Shown here: positions 9,506 through 19,800 of the stretch, piece by piece
Position numbering within the stretch: the stretch's first letter is position 1
Layout: each line of letters opens with the position of its first letter
Assembly: GCA_022843845.1 (NCBI GenBank)
Contig: JALHMW010000020.1
Location: forward strand, 23,958 to 87,957
Origin: Archangium sp.
GTDB taxonomy: Bacteria > Myxococcota > Myxococcia > Myxococcales > Myxococcaceae
Direction of reading: 5' to 3'
DNA length: 64,000 nucleotides
Notes under the pieces: model-generated
Database searches by the model: none
What the model saw: the letters and a program-made list of their open reading frames with translations, nothing else
Told to the model about the DNA's origin: nothing
Translations under genes and position numbers: made by a program

Positions 9506-9784
9506 TCAGCGGCTCATCGTGTTGCGCGCCACGCACGCGAGCAACCCGACCAGGAGCACCCACTTGCCACGCGCCAGCGCACGGCCGGGGTTGAGATCGA
9601 AGGTCTTCATCACCCAGAAGAGCACCGCGAAGAAGCCCAGGTAGTACGAGTGTTCGAACTCCCGGGTCTGCGTTGCCGTCTCGATGGTCCGCGTGAAGGT
9701 GAGCGGAATGAGCCCGCTCGCGGCGACCGACACGGCGAAGTGCCAGGGCTTGATCTCTTTCACCTCATCGAGCCCGGCGTTCAT
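9506..9784 (-). CDS. Small two-helix membrane protein, possible immunity partner
   Basis: A 92-residue protein with two hydrophobic segments (about residues 15-32 and 48-60) and a third near 73-86 (KWVLLVGLLACVA), so it is probably an inner-membrane protein. It starts with an ATG that overlaps the stop of the 466-residue gene upstream by four bases, implying tight translational coupling and a shared job. No family is recognised. A small membrane protein coupled to a larger modular protein is a layout seen in toxin/immunity pairs, but nothing in the sequence proves this. Confidence 0.6.
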   Translation of the reverse strand: MNAGLDEVKEIKPWHFAVSVAASGLIPLTFTRTIETATQTREFEHSYYLGFFAVLFWVMKTFDLNPGRALARGKWVLLVGLLACVARNTMSR

Positions 9785-11181
9785 CGCGAGCTCCAGTTCT
9801 TCTCGTTGAAGCCCTGGCGCGAGTACCAGTCACGTCGCTCGGGTTGCAGCGACTTCCAGTCGACCTGCTGCTCGTACTCGGGCATCGGGCCGAAGAAGCC
9901 TTCCTGCGCGCCACCGATGTCCTGGTAGTACTCGGGCGGAATGCCGTAGGCCGTGAAGCCGACCTTGCCGCTGAGTTCGAGCCCCGGAGCGATCTCAGTC
10001 TTCGCTTTGACGCCGGCGCCCATGCTGCTGTCGCTGACCGACGAGTAGGTCGAGATCGCGTCCGTTGCCTTGATCGTGAACTTGGTCTTCGCGTGACCCG
10101 CGGCGTCGACTTCGCGTTCGACCCCCACCGGCCCGGCCTTGACCTCGCGGCTCACGACACCTCGGTTGTCGACACTGGCGCTGAATTTGACGGGCCCTTC
10201 TCCCACCTCGGCGCCGACTTCGGTTTTGACCGCCGACTTCACTCCCGTCTCGCCGATCTTCGCGTCGACTCCACTCTGAACGAAACCGATGCCGGTCTTC
10301 GCCTTGACCGCGACCTCGAGGTCCAGCGAGTACGAGCCCGCCCGGGCCTGTCCACGCAGGTCGCTGATCTTGTCACTCAGCACCCTTCCTGCCTGTTGGG
10401 CGCCGCGGCCACTCCCCGTCAGTCCAATCTGCCAGTCGAAGTCCTTGAGGTCGCGCGGTTCGATTCCGGGCTCCGACAGCGACGGCGGCACCGAGAACGC
10501 TCCCAGCTTTCTGATGTCGCCGGGGGTCGACGCGTTCTTCACGGCCGAACACCAGTCCTGCGTGTAGCGATCGAACTTCGCCAGGTACTCTGCAGCGTGC
10601 TTTGCGTTCTCCGCGTGAATCAGCTGCCGCACCTCGGCGGGAAGGCTGCGCTCGTTGCGGATGAGGGCGGGTTGCGCTGGGGCAGGCAATGCTCCCGGGT
10701 TCTGCTGAACGCGTGGCGGCGTGGCCGAGAGGTAGCCGTTCTTCACCGCGGCCGAGAGGAACTTCGCTCGCAATTTCGGGTCCGCGCCGACCTTCTCCAT
10801 CACCTCGCCGAAGCGGCTCGACTCGGAGAGCTTGCCCATCGCCTCCTTGAAATCGCGCGGCGACATCACGCTGAGCCCGCTCACGAAGCCGTCTGCTGAG
10901 TCGTTCTGGGCGCGAGCCAGAACTTCCTTCATGAAGCCACCACCACTGAGGGCCTGGAGTTCACCGGCCGAGAGCGTCGGCAGGTTGTTCATGTCGAGCG
11001 GGCGATACGGGCTCTCGAACGGGTCACGCTTCTGCTCGTGGCGCGAGACCGTGTTCTTCTGCGACGACTCCGAGGGCCGGTGTTTCGGAGGACTCCGCGG
11101 GGCCGGCTGCTGCTGCGGCTCCTCGACGGGGTCGAACCCGGTGCGTGAGGGATTGGTTTCGACTCGACCTGGACCTGCCAT
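9781..11181 (-). CDS. Modular protein of unknown function, possible toxin-like
   Basis: A 466-residue protein without a signal peptide. The first 65 residues are Pro/Ser/Gln-rich and disordered. Residues about 65-150 form a helical domain (LPTLSAGELQALSGGGFMKEVL and a KLSESSRFGEVMEKV stretch). About 250-420 is a repetitive Val/Gly/Lys beta-rich segment with alternating VGAEVG/VKFSAS/VREVKAGPVG strands. The last 45 residues are aromatic-rich (PPEYYQD, EYEQQVDWKSL, RRDWYSRQGFNEKNW) and look like a small separate domain. ATG with an AAGGAG site at 11181. Coupled to a 92-residue membrane protein. The disordered head, repeat middle and distinct tail suggest an exported or toxin-like protein; this is inference. 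Confidence 0.6.
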   Translation of the reverse strand: MAGPGRVETNPSRTGFDPVEEPQQQPAPRSPPKHRPSESSQKNTVSRHEQKRDPFESPYRPLDMNNLPTLSAGELQALSGGGFMKEVLARAQNDSADGFVSGLSVMSPRDFKEAMGKLSESSRFGEVMEKVGADPKLRAKFLSAAVKNGYLSATPPRVQQNPGALPAPAQPALIRNERSLPAEVRQLIHAENAKHAAEYLAKFDRYTQDWCSAVKNASTPGDIRKLGAFSVPPSLSEPGIEPRDLKDFDWQIGLTGSGRGAQQAGRVLSDKISDLRGQARAGSYSLDLEVAVKAKTGIGFVQSGVDAKIGETGVKSAVKTEVGAEVGEGPVKFSASVDNRGVVSREVKAGPVGVEREVDAAGHAKTKFTIKATDAISTYSSVSDSSMGAGVKAKTEIAPGLELSGKVGFTAYGIPPEYYQDIGGAQEGFFGPMPEYEQQVDWKSLQPERRDWYSRQGFNEKNWSSR

Positions 11182-11279
11182 GTGGGGGCTCCTTGTTGGG
11201 GATGCCCGCCACTGAGCGCCGATCGTGCCAGCGCCAACCTGTTGAACCGCCCGGAGTCTGCGTTCCAGCGCCGCGGACG

Positions 11280-12008
11280 TCAGCCGCGCTTCTTCACCAC
11301 GCCGGACTTGTCGATGAAGAACGGCTCGACCAGCTTCTTCTCGACCTTCTCGCGGAACCCCTGCACCTCGAAGCCGGTCTCGTGCAGCACCTCGATGCAC
11401 CGGGTCTGCACGCGCTTCGCCGTCTCGTCGGTCGTGAGCAGCTCGAGGATCGGCTCGCGTGCCTTCACGTCCTTCAACGTTCCCAGGGTCCGCAGCGCCG
11501 CCATCTTCACGTCGTCCGACATGTCCTTCAGCATCGTGATCGTCGCCTCGGCGATGCCGTCGTGCTGCTTGCCCTCGAAGAAGTGCAGCAGCACCGACTT
11601 CTTCTCGGGGTCGCGCGTGTACTCGGCGCCAAGGCGGCGCAGCTCGTCGAGGACGATGGTGTTCACCGCCGGCTCGTCGAGGATGTCAGCGAGGATCTTC
11701 ACGGCCCAGCTCGAGGCAGCCTCGTTCTTCTTGAGGAACTCGACCACCTTCGGCACGGCCTGCTCGCCCTGCGCGCTGATGGCGTCGAACACCATCGCCT
11801 TCTCGTCGGCGTCGGTCGTCTGTGGGTCGACCACCAGGGTGAAGCGCTGCATCAGCACCGGCACCACGTCGGGCGAGCGCGTCTGCACCAGCTCGTCGAT
11901 GGCCTTCTGGCGCGCCTGCGCTTCACCGTACTTCTGGGTGACCTTCTTCTTCAGCTTCTCGGCCTTTTCGGCCGGTGTACTGCTCTTGAAAATGTCGAGA
12001 AGACCCAT
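11280..12008 (-). CDS. HEAT-repeat scaffold protein
   Basis: A 242-residue all-helical cytoplasmic protein. After a Lys-rich amphipathic N-terminus (GLLDIFKSSTPAEKAEKLKKK), it contains four to five HEAT-type helix pairs: ARQKAIDELVQTRSPDVVPVL, EKAMVFDAISAQGEQAVPKV, ILADILDEPAVNTIVLDEL and VKMAALRTLGTLKDVKAREPI are recognisable. There are no catalytic motifs. HEAT proteins act as protein-binding scaffolds or regulators; the partner is unknown. ATG start; 40 bases upstream of the dnaJ-like gene stop, with which it may be co-transcribed. Confidence 0.8.
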   Translation of the reverse strand: MGLLDIFKSSTPAEKAEKLKKKVTQKYGEAQARQKAIDELVQTRSPDVVPVLMQRFTLVVDPQTTDADEKAMVFDAISAQGEQAVPKVVEFLKKNEAASSWAVKILADILDEPAVNTIVLDELRRLGAEYTRDPEKKSVLLHFFEGKQHDGIAEATITMLKDMSDDVKMAALRTLGTLKDVKAREPILELLTTDETAKRVQTRCIEVLHETGFEVQGFREKVEKKLVEPFFIDKSGVVKKRG

Positions 12009-12048
12009 GGCTCGCGCGGCCTCGCATACCCGTCGGTGAAAGGAAAGT

Positions 12049-12999
12049 TCAGAGCTTCAGGTTCGCGCGCACGGGTCCCACGTAGTGGCTCTCGATCGCG
12101 TCGACCGCGTGCTTCAGGCCGGGGCCTTCGCCTTCGGGCAACTTCACCTGCACCACGAGGTAGAGATCGCCCGCCGGCTCGCCCCGCAGGCCGGGAACAC
12201 CCTTGCCACGCAGCCTCAGCTTCGCGCCCGACTGGGTCGAGGGCTTCAAGGTGACCACGCCCGAGCCCCCGAAGACCGGCACCTTGATCTCGGCGCCGTA
12301 GAGCGCCTCTTTCAGCGTCACCGGCAGATCGAGGTAGAGGTCCTGGCCTTCACGGCGCACGAGCGGATGCTCCGCCACTTCGAGGTCGACGAAGAGGTCT
12401 CCGTGAGGGCCGCCGCGCTCGCCTGGCTCGCCTTGACCGCCCAGCCGCACGCGCGACCCGGTCTCGACACCCGCGGGGATTCGCACCTCGAGCCGCTTGT
12501 GGTTGACGGTGATGTTCTTCGTCGTGCCGAGCACTGCGTCTTCGAGCGAGATCTGCATCGACGCGACGAGATCTCCGCCTGCACGGGGCCCTGCGCGCCG
12601 CCCACGCCGCCCGGCCTGCTGCGCGCCGAACATCTCTCCGAAGATGCTCTCGAAGTCGACGGGCCCTCCGCCCTGGTTGAAGTCGAACTGGACGCCGCCG
12701 GGGCCACCCGCCGAGCCTCCGTTGAAGCTGCCGTTGCGGTAGGCGCGGTACTGGGCCGCCTTCTTCTCGTCCCAGCCCATCTTCGCGGCGTCGTCACCGA
12801 ACTCGTCGTAGAGCTTCTTCTTGCCCTCGTCGGAGAGGATCTCGAACGCCTCGGTCGCCTGCTTGAACTTCTCTTCCGCCGACTTGTTGCCGGGGTTCAC
12901 GTCGGGGTGATGCTGCTTGGCGAGCTTGCGGTAGGCCTTCTTGATCTCGTCCGCCGACGCTTGCCGTGACACCCCGAGTCGCTGGTAATAGTCCGTCAC
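12049..12999 (-). CDS. DnaJ-family co-chaperone (CbpA type, no zinc finger)
   Basis: A 316-residue Hsp40. The J-domain fills residues 1-70: [25 protein letters not shown], the HPD motif in [10 protein letters not shown], and the EAFEILSD helix. A Gly-rich, Phe-containing linker follows (about 75-130), then two beta-sandwich substrate-binding domains with the paired [11 protein letters not shown] and [19 protein letters not shown] motifs. The CxxCxGxG zinc repeats of DnaJ itself are absent, so this is the CbpA/DnaJ type II form that stimulates DnaK. There is no ATG near the J-domain; GTG at 12999 (or TTG at 13002) must be the start, two bases from the start of the divergent gene. Confidence 0.88.
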   Translation of the reverse strand: MTDYYQRLGVSRQASADEIKKAYRKLAKQHHPDVNPGNKSAEEKFKQATEAFEILSDEGKKKLYDEFGDDAAKMGWDEKKAAQYRAYRNGSFNGGSAGGPGGVQFDFNQGGGPVDFESIFGEMFGAQQAGRRGRRAGPRAGGDLVASMQISLEDAVLGTTKNITVNHKRLEVRIPAGVETGSRVRLGGQGEPGERGGPHGDLFVDLEVAEHPLVRREGQDLYLDLPVTLKEALYGAEIKVPVFGGSGVVTLKPSTQSGAKLRLRGKGVPGLRGEPAGDLYLVVQVKLPEGEGPGLKHAVDAIESHYVGPVRANLKL

Positions 13000-13001
13000 C
13001 A

Positions 13002-13727
13002 ATGGCCTCACCCGCGAGCCACAGTAACCAGCCAGTCTGGCGATGCCAGTGGCTCGTCGCGTTGCTGTTCTCGACGGTTGCCGGAGCGCAGAGCCCTGCG
13101 TCCCCGACGCCATCGGCGCCGAGCCCGGGTGGCACCCCGGTTCAGGGGGTGGTGGTCGATCGTGCCGTGGCGTCGGTCGACGGCAAGGTGATCACCCTCA
13201 CCCAGCTCGAGTTCGAGACCCGCGTGCAGCTGGTCAACCGGGGAGGGGCCGAGGCCGCCTTCGCGAAGCTCGACGCCGAGGATCTCAAGCAGGGGCTGCA
13301 GCTCGCCATCGCCCAGCGCCTGGCCACGCTCGAGGCTGACCGGTTCGAGGCCTACCAGCTGGAAGTGGGGGAGCTCGAGAAGGCCGTCGCCGAGTTCCGC
13401 GATCGCATGGGTGGCGAAGGCAGGCTGCAGCAGTTCCTCGACGCGCAGGAGGCCGATCTCGCGGACGTGGGCGTGATTCTGCGTCGGGGCATTCGGGCCG
13501 GCCGCTCCCTCGAGGGCCGCCTTCGTCTCAAGGCCAATGTGACCGAGGCCGAGGCGAGGCGCGCGAAGGCCGACGTCGTGGCCTGGCGCGCCCTGCCCGT
13601 CGACACCGTTCGCCAACTGCTCGCGCGGGAGCGCTTCGAGAAGCTCGTTCAGCAAGAGCTCGCGCAGGCCCGCAAGGCGAACGACGTGCGCTTGTTGATG
13701 GCGTTCCCCGAGGGCGGCGCGCCGTGA
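13002..13727 (+). CDS. SurA-like periplasmic chaperone lacking PPIase domain
   Basis: A 241-residue secreted protein. Residues 1-28 form a Sec signal peptide ([14 protein letters not shown]). After a Pro/Ser linker the sequence [26 protein letters not shown] is the SurA N-terminal signature (V-D-I-A-V-V-N---IT--DL). The helical N-domain runs on to about residue 200 and ends with a hydrophobic helix. The parvulin PPIase domain that follows in full SurA is missing, so only chaperone activity for outer-membrane or secreted proteins is expected. ATG at 13002 gives the complete signal peptide. Its stop overlaps the GTG of rimI, so the two are translated together. Confidence 0.75.
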   Translation: MASPASHSNQPVWRCQWLVALLFSTVAGAQSPASPTPSAPSPGGTPVQGVVVDRAVASVDGKVITLTQLEFETRVQLVNRGGAEAAFAKLDAEDLKQGLQLAIAQRLATLEADRFEAYQLEVGELEKAVAEFRDRMGGEGRLQQFLDAQEADLADVGVILRRGIRAGRSLEGRLRLKANVTEAEARRAKADVVAWRALPVDTVRQLLARERFEKLVQQELAQARKANDVRLLMAFPEGGAP

Positions 13728-14191
13728 GGCAGCTGGCTCCCGTGGTGCGAACGCGGCGAATGACCGCCGCCGATCTGCCCGGCGTGATGGAGATCGAGAA
13801 AGAGGCGTTCAGCAACCCGTGGTCGCTCGACATGGTGAAGAAGGAGCTGACCCAGGAGTGGTCCAACGTGCTGCTCCTCGAGGAGTCGACGCCGTGGGGC
13901 TGGGAGCTGCGCGCCTTCGCCATCTTCTGGATCGTCGCCGACGAGGTGCACGTGCTGAACGTCGCGACGCACGTCGCCAGCCGCCGAAAAGGCTACGGGA
14001 AGCAGATCATGGACGAGGTGATCACCGTGGGCCGGGCCCGCCAGTGCCGCATCGGGACGCTCGAGGTCAGGCGGTCGAACGTGGCGGCCATCGCCTTGTA
14101 CGATCGGCTGGGGTTCCGCACGGTGGGCCTGCGCCCGCGGTATTACAACGACAACCAGGAAGACGCGGTCGTGATGATCATGGACCTGTAG
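13724..14191 (+). CDS. rimI: Ribosomal-protein-alanine N-acetyltransferase RimI
   Basis: A 155-residue GNAT-fold acetyltransferase. The RimI pattern is clear: IRRMTAADLPGVMEIEKEAFSNPWS at the N-terminus, the central DEVHVLNVATHVASRRKGYGKQIMDEV segment containing the acetyl-CoA binding RRKGYG (R/Q-x-x-G-x-G/A) loop, and the LEVRRSNVAAIALYDRLGFRTVGLRPRYY substrate region ending in the YY motif. It transfers an acetyl group from acetyl-CoA to the N-terminal Ala of ribosomal protein S18. The GTG start overlaps the upstream stop (GTGA). It sits directly before rpsL-rpsG, consistent with a ribosome-linked role. Confidence 0.88.
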   Translation: MRQLAPVVRTRRMTAADLPGVMEIEKEAFSNPWSLDMVKKELTQEWSNVLLLEESTPWGWELRAFAIFWIVADEVHVLNVATHVASRRKGYGKQIMDEVITVGRARQCRIGTLEVRRSNVAAIALYDRLGFRTVGLRPRYYNDNQEDAVVMIMDL

Positions 14192-14224
14192 CCGACGATC
14201 TTTGCCGATCACCGTCGGACCGCC

Positions 14225-14253
14225 TTGACACCCACACCGGGGCCATGTACTCG
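14225..14253 (+). promoter_or_regulatory. Candidate sigma-70 promoter for rpsL-rpsG
   Basis: A perfect -35 box TTGACA (14225-14230) is followed after 17 bases by TACTCG (14248-14253), a weak -10. Transcription would begin near 14260, leaving a leader of about 28 bases that carries the GAAGGAA ribosome site of rpsL. The same TTGAC...TACT pairing is seen before the tRNA-Thr gene in this window. Confidence 0.5.
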
Positions 14254-14287
14254 GGCCGCCCTTTCCTCTGAAGGAACCGTTTCGACA

Positions 14288-14659
<372 letters not shown>

Positions 14660-14674
14660 TCAGGAGATTTCGCA

Positions 14675-15145
14675 ATGCCACGTCGTCGCGTACCCAATAA
14701 GCGCAAGATCCTTCCGGACCCGAAGTTCCAGGACCGGCTCGTCGCCAAGTTCATCAACGACCTCATGCGGAAGGGCAAGAAGTCCACCGCGGAGCACATC
14801 GCCTACGGCGCGTTCGCCGTCGTCGAAGAGCGTGCCAAGGAAGAGCCTCTCAAGGTCTTCAAGCGCGCCCTCGACAACGTCAAGCCCGTCCTCGAGGTGA
14901 AGAGCCGCCGCGTCGGTGGCGCCACCTACCAGGTGCCTGTCGAAGTTCGTCAGGACCGCCGGGTCGCTCTCGCGATGCGCTGGATCATCGAGTACGGCTC
15001 CAGCCGTGGCGAGAAGACCATGATGGAGAAGCTGGCTGGCGAGATCATGGACGCCGCCAACAACCGCGGCAACGCGGTGAAGAAGAAGGAAGACACCCAC
15101 AAGATGGCCGAGGCCAACAAGGCCTTCTCGCACTATCGGTGGTGA
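14675..15145 (+). CDS. rpsG: 30S ribosomal protein S7
   Basis: A 156-residue S7, the usual bacterial length. Typical stretches are [62 protein letters not shown] and the C-terminal [14 protein letters not shown]. It nucleates folding of the 16S rRNA 3' domain and lies near the E-site. CAGGAG stands eight bases before the ATG. The usual next genes of the str operon (fusA, tuf) are absent; the gene is followed by a hairpin terminator and then an unrelated minus-strand gene. Confidence 0.98.
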   Translation: MPRRRVPNKRKILPDPKFQDRLVAKFINDLMRKGKKSTAEHIAYGAFAVVEERAKEEPLKVFKRALDNVKPVLEVKSRRVGGATYQVPVEVRQDRRVALAMRWIIEYGSSRGEKTMMEKLAGEIMDAANNRGNAVKKKEDTHKMAEANKAFSHYRW

Positions 15146-15176
15146 GTCGGCTGGCCCGGGGCTGGTGATCAACGGG

Positions 15177-15215
15177 CGGGGCTTCGGGAGACCGGGGCCC
15201 CGTTTTCGTTTTTGC
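15177..15215 (+). terminator. Rho-independent terminator after rpsG
   Basis: CGGGGC (15177-15182) pairs with GCCCCG (15197-15202); inside, CGG (15185-15187) pairs with CCG (15192-15194) around a GAGA tetraloop. The hairpin is followed by TTTTCGTTTTT (15203-15213). It closes the rpsL-rpsG unit. Confidence 0.85.
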
Positions 15216-15235
15216 GCCGCACAGGGACAACACAG

Positions 15236-15754
15236 CTACTCGAGGCCCAGCTCCTTCTCGACGTCGTCCCGATCGACCAGCCGGAACGAATGGAGCCACC
15301 ACTCACCGAGCACCTTGCGGAAGGCGATGCGCAACAGGCGCACGTTGCCCTGCGAATCCTCGAGGACGAAGTACCGCACCGTCATCCACTCGCCGAGCGT
15401 CTGCTCCTTCACCCGGTAGACCGTCGCGAGCTCGTCCTTGCCGATCCACTTCGTCAGCTCGGTCGTGAGCTGGTCCGCGGTGCTCTCGAAGGTCGGGAGC
15501 AGGCGGGGCGGCACGCGAAGGAGCAGCTCCGTCATGCACTTCGGGCGCACCTTGAAGTCGACGGCGCAAGACTGCAGGTCAGCCTCCCAGGCGTCTGGGG
15601 ACTGCAGGGGCTGCGCGATGTGGGTGACTCGCCGCGCCGCCGCGTCGACCTTCTTGCCGGGGCCGTCGGCCAAGGCGTTCGTAGCCGCGATGACCGCGAC
15701 CAGCACCCCGAGTCTGGACCTGCTCCAATGCGCCACGGTGTCGTGACCCCTCAT
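15236..15754 (-). CDS. Secreted protein of unknown function
   Basis: A 172-residue protein with an N-terminal signal peptide (RLGVLVAVIAATNALA, cut near residue 29). The mature part contains two cysteines (LQSCAVDF and RPKCMTEL) that could form a disulfide, and a C-terminal segment rich in aromatic and charged residues (KVLGEWWLHSFRLVDRDDVEKELG) resembling a small beta-rich domain in which the wording EWMTVRYFVLEDSQGNVRLLRIAFRK suggests alternating strands. No family is recognised. It sits convergent to rpsG beyond the terminator. Confidence 0.65.
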   Translation of the reverse strand: MRGHDTVAHWSRSRLGVLVAVIAATNALADGPGKKVDAAARRVTHIAQPLQSPDAWEADLQSCAVDFKVRPKCMTELLLRVPPRLLPTFESTADQLTTELTKWIGKDELATVYRVKEQTLGEWMTVRYFVLEDSQGNVRLLRIAFRKVLGEWWLHSFRLVDRDDVEKELGLE

Positions 15755-15791
15755 TCACCGTTGATGTGAAGGCGAGCGAAGACACACCGCG

Positions 15792-16289
15792 TCACGCAGA
15801 GAAGTCGGGCCAGCGGTGAGAGAGCAGGGCCGATGCACGCGGGTCGATCTTTGACCAGGTGGCGGTGAGCGATCGGAGCCTCGGGAGCGTCACGAGTGCC
15901 CTCGCAGCTGCTTCAGACAGCGCTCCGTTGCGGAACGCGGCCGTGCGGAGATCGTCCGCGTGACCGCTGTCGACGAAGGCTTCGATGGCCGCCGCTCGCA
16001 GCCTGGCCAGCAGTCTTTCGGAAGCGCAGGTCAGCCCTTCGTCCTTGAACTGGTTCTCGCGGCCCAGCATCAGGACACGAACGTTCGGCAGGGGCGCGAG
16101 CATGGCGCGGAGCCCCGTCGGGCCGATGCGGTTTCCGAACAGCGTGAGCGACTGCAGGTGCTCGAGCCATGGCGCGGTCGAGAGCGCCTTCGCTCCGCGA
16201 CGAAGTGCTCCCGTTGTCGGGTGCGCGAAGGTGGGGCGTTTGTCTTCATTCTCGCCGAGCGATCTCGCGACGATGAGCGATTGCGCCAT
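15792..16289 (-). CDS. Short leucine-rich-repeat-like protein
   Basis: A 165-residue protein with at least two leucine-rich-repeat motifs: LEHLQSLTLFGNRIGPTGLRAM and LPNVRVLMLGRENQFKDEGL show the LxxLxLxxNxI pattern of ribonuclease-inhibitor-type repeats. Further C-terminal sequence (LPRLRSLTATWSKIDPRA) is a degenerate third repeat. No signal peptide. The ATG at 16289 is preferred to an upstream TTG at 16307. It could be an intact small protein or the remnant of a longer LRR protein such as those with an N-terminal TIGR02996 domain; the ends are not decisive. Confidence 0.55.
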   Translation of the reverse strand: MAQSLIVARSLGENEDKRPTFAHPTTGALRRGAKALSTAPWLEHLQSLTLFGNRIGPTGLRAMLAPLPNVRVLMLGRENQFKDEGLTCASERLLARLRAAAIEAFVDSGHADDLRTAAFRNGALSEAAARALVTLPRLRSLTATWSKIDPRASALLSHRWPDFSA

Positions 16290-16327
16290 CGATGTCTGTA
16301 TTTTCAATGATCGAACGAAGCAGCTTC

Positions 16328-16810
16328 ATGAATGATGACGTCATGGAAGCTCGCGTTCGGCGACGAGTGAACTCGCGCAGTGACGTGGCATCGCTCACGG
16401 CCGTGGAGCAGCGCCAGCTCGTCGAGGCGGGACGGGTGGTGGTCGGCGCCGCTGATCTCGAGCGCCTGCTGACGTGGTGCGATCTCGAGAAGTTGGGCTG
16501 GCTGCACGTGCTCATCGAGGACGAAGGCGCTGTGTCGTACGAGCTCTGGCTGCTCGCCAACGGCGATGAAGGGCTCGTGTTCGCGCGTGGCTCCGAGCAG
16601 CACTGCGGCATCGCGCTCTCACAGACGTACCTCGTAGACGCCGAGGGCTCTCGCGATCGGCTGGTGGCCCGCCTTCAGGACGCCATTGATCTGATGGTGC
16701 GTCCGCGGTTCCTTGGCTGGGTCGACGGCGCTGCTGAGGTGACGATCGAAGAACCCACGGAAGCCGACGACGTGCGGGGCGAGTTCGAGCCCGTCTGGCG
16801 AAAGGCCTGA
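16328..16810 (+). CDS. Hypothetical protein
   Basis: A 160-residue acidic protein without signal peptide or membrane segment. The N-terminal third is Arg-rich (ARVRRRVNSRSDVASLTAVEQRQLVEAGR); the rest alternates hydrophobic and acidic residues (YELWLLANGDEGLVFARGSEQHCGIALSQTYL) like a compact alpha/beta domain. No family is recognised. ATG at 16328 is chosen; an earlier ATG at 16292 would overlap the start of the divergent gene. It ends 28 bases before the large lipoprotein gene on the same strand. Confidence 0.6.
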   Translation: MNDDVMEARVRRRVNSRSDVASLTAVEQRQLVEAGRVVVGAADLERLLTWCDLEKLGWLHVLIEDEGAVSYELWLLANGDEGLVFARGSEQHCGIALSQTYLVDAEGSRDRLVARLQDAIDLMVRPRFLGWVDGAAEVTIEEPTEADDVRGEFEPVWRKA

Positions 16811-16838
16811 GGCGACGTTCGCGGGCTACGCTGGTCGA

Positions 16839-19800
16839 ATGTTCGCCCGTGTCTGGCTCCCAGTCTGTCTCCTCGTCGTCGCGTGCGGTGGAACCGTCAA
16901 TCCTCCCGCGAGCAAGTGCGAGGGCGTGCGCTGCACCGGAACGGACCTCTGCGATCCCGCGACCGGGAGCTGTGTCGGCCGGCGTCCTGACGCAGGCTCC
17001 GATGCTGGAGCGACCGATGCCGGGCGCGACGCTGGCTCCACCGATGCCGGTGCCGTCGACGCGGGGACTCCAGACGCAGGCCGAGATGCAGGGGTCGACG
17101 CTGGCGCTTCAGATGCGGGCACACGCGACGCAGGTCTCTCCGACGCGGGTCTTCTCGACGCAGGCGCTCCCGAGTGCCTCGACAGCTTCGATTGTCTGGG
17201 CGTGCGCAACCGTTGTGACACCACCACCGGCCGCTGCGTCGAGTGCCTCATCGACGGCCACTGTCCGAGCGCGATTCCAAAGTGCGACGCCGTTCGAAAC
17301 GAGTGCGTCGAGTGCCTCTCGAACGTCGACTGCCAGAACCCTCGGCCGACCTGCCGAGCGCGCGCGTGCGACGACTGCCTGACGCTCGCGGAGTGTGGGC
17401 CGGGGCAGAGCTGCGATCTGCGCTTCGGCGACTGCGTCGTGCTCCCAGACTCGTGCGCGGCGCCGCAGGTGCTCGCGATCGCCGACGCCGGCGGCTCCCA
17501 GTTCGTCACCGTCGATCTCTCGACCGCGGTCGACGACGTCTCGACCTCGTGCGGTTCAGGAGCCGATCTCATCTACGCCCTCACCCTCTCTGCGACGCGA
17601 GACGTGACGATCACCGCGAGGCGAGTGGGCGCGGGCACGGCGGTGCCGGCGGTCGCGTTGCGGAGCGCGCCGTGCGTCTCGGGGGCCGAGCTCGCGTGCG
17701 ATTCCGTGCCTGACGGAGGCTTCGCTGCCTCGCTCGCGTTGAGCAACGTCGCGGCGGGCTCGTACTTCGTGATCCTCGAGTCTGCGGTGGGCTCGACTGG
17801 CCGGGTCGAGCTCGGCGTCACCGCGGTTCCTCAGCCGACGATGGCCGCGAACGACACCTGCGCTGGCGTGGAGGCGTTGTCGTTCTTCGGGACCCGCGCC
17901 GTCACGGTGGGCTCGACGGTGCTCGGCAGCAACGACGGCCTCGGGCCCAGCTGCAGCCCGACCGCGAGCGCCACCGGCAACGATCTCGTCTACTCATACG
18001 ACGTCGACGGTGGCAGCACCGTGGCCGTCACGGTTCGTCCGCTGACGGGCTCCACGTTGACGCCGGTGGTCTCGGTGCGACCTGCGTGCGTCAGCGCGGC
18101 GAGCGAGCTCGTCTGCAGCGCCGCGTCGACTCCGGGCGAGACGCGCACGGCGACGATTCCGAACCAACCGCCTGGCCGCTACGTCGTGGTGGTCGACTCA
18201 GCCGACGGCACCAGCGGCTCGTTCCAGCTCGAGGTGACGAAGACGCCGATCGTCCCGAACGACACCTGCGCGGGCCTTCAGCCGCTCACCTTCACGGGCA
18301 GCGTGGCCACGGCGACGGGCGACACGAGCTTTGCCTCGAACGACAACGCCATCACCGACGCGACGCCGTCGTGCTCCGCTTCGGCCCGCAGCTCGGGGCA
18401 CGACGTGATGTTCTCGTACACGCTCACCCAGGCGCGAGACGTGACGGTCAGCGTGACGCCGACCGGCCTGAGCCCGACGTTCTGGCCGGTGCTCTCGATT
18501 CGAAGCGCGTGCTCCAACGCCGCAACCAACGCCGAGGTGGCCTGCATCAGCCCCAACGCGCCGATGCAGGCGAGGGCGACGCTCGTGAACCAGCCAGCCG
18601 GCACATACGTGGTGTGGGTCGACTCCGCCGCGCTGACGTCGGGCCCGTTCCAGCTCGAGGTGGTGACGGCCGCGCCGACCCCGCCGCCTGCGAACGATTC
18701 GTGCTCGTCACCCCAGGCCCTGGTCTTCGCGGCGAACGTGGCGACGGTGAGCGGCTCGACGCTGCAGGCCGCGAACGACAACTTCCCCTTCGATGTGTCG
18801 CCGACGTGTTCTCCGAGCGGAAAGCAGAACGGGCGTGACGTCGTGTACTCGTTCTCGCTCGCCACGCCACAAGACGTCGCCATCGACGTCACGCCCACGG
18901 CGACCTCGTTGCTCCGGCCGGCGCTCTACGTCCGCAAGGGGATCTGCACATCGCAGCTGCTCGGAGACGAGCTGGTCTGTCTCGAGCGCGTCGGCCCTGC
19001 GCGCACGGTGCTCACCAACCTCGCGGCTGGCACGTACTTCCTCTTCGTCGACGGCGCGGGCGGCAGCGCAGGCGACTTCACGCTCTCGGTCACCCGATCG
19101 GCCCCGACGGCGCCTCCTTCGAACGACGAGTGCGCGGGCGCGCAGGCGCTGAGCTTCACGAACGACGTGGCGACGGTGGTGGGCACCACGTTCGGCGCGA
19201 GCAACTCGAACTCGGCCAGCGACAACGCGCCGGCGTGTGGCGTCGACTTCATCCCCAGGCGGTGGGGGCGCGATCTCGTCTACTCGTACACCCTGACGAG
19301 CGCGAAGGACGTCGAGGTGCGCGTGACGAGCGGCGGCGGCAGTCTGTTCTCTCCCGTGACGTACGTGCGCGGGGCAGGGCAGTGCACGCTGGGCTTCGCA
19401 GGGAACGAGCTGGCCTGTGGCGCGGCGAACGGCCCGGGGACGGCGGTCGCCTACATCCCCAACCAGGCCGCAGGCACGTACCCACTCTTCGTCGACTCGA
19501 ACTCGTACGACACCGGCACCTTCACGCTGCAGGTGCGCCAGCTGCCGCCCTCGCTCCCGCCGGCCAACGACACGTGCAGCGCGCCGGTGATGGTGATGCA
19601 GGGCGCGACAGGCGTGACGGGCAACACCACCGGCGCGATCGACGACTACTCCATCGGGAGCAACCCCCGGTACGCACCGGCCTGTGGCAACTCGTTCATG
19701 AGCGGTCGCGAGCTCGTCTACGCCTTCACGCCAGCCTCCAGCGGGAGCTTCACCGCGACCGTGACGCCGCAGGGCGTATTCGATCCCGCGTTGCTGCAGT

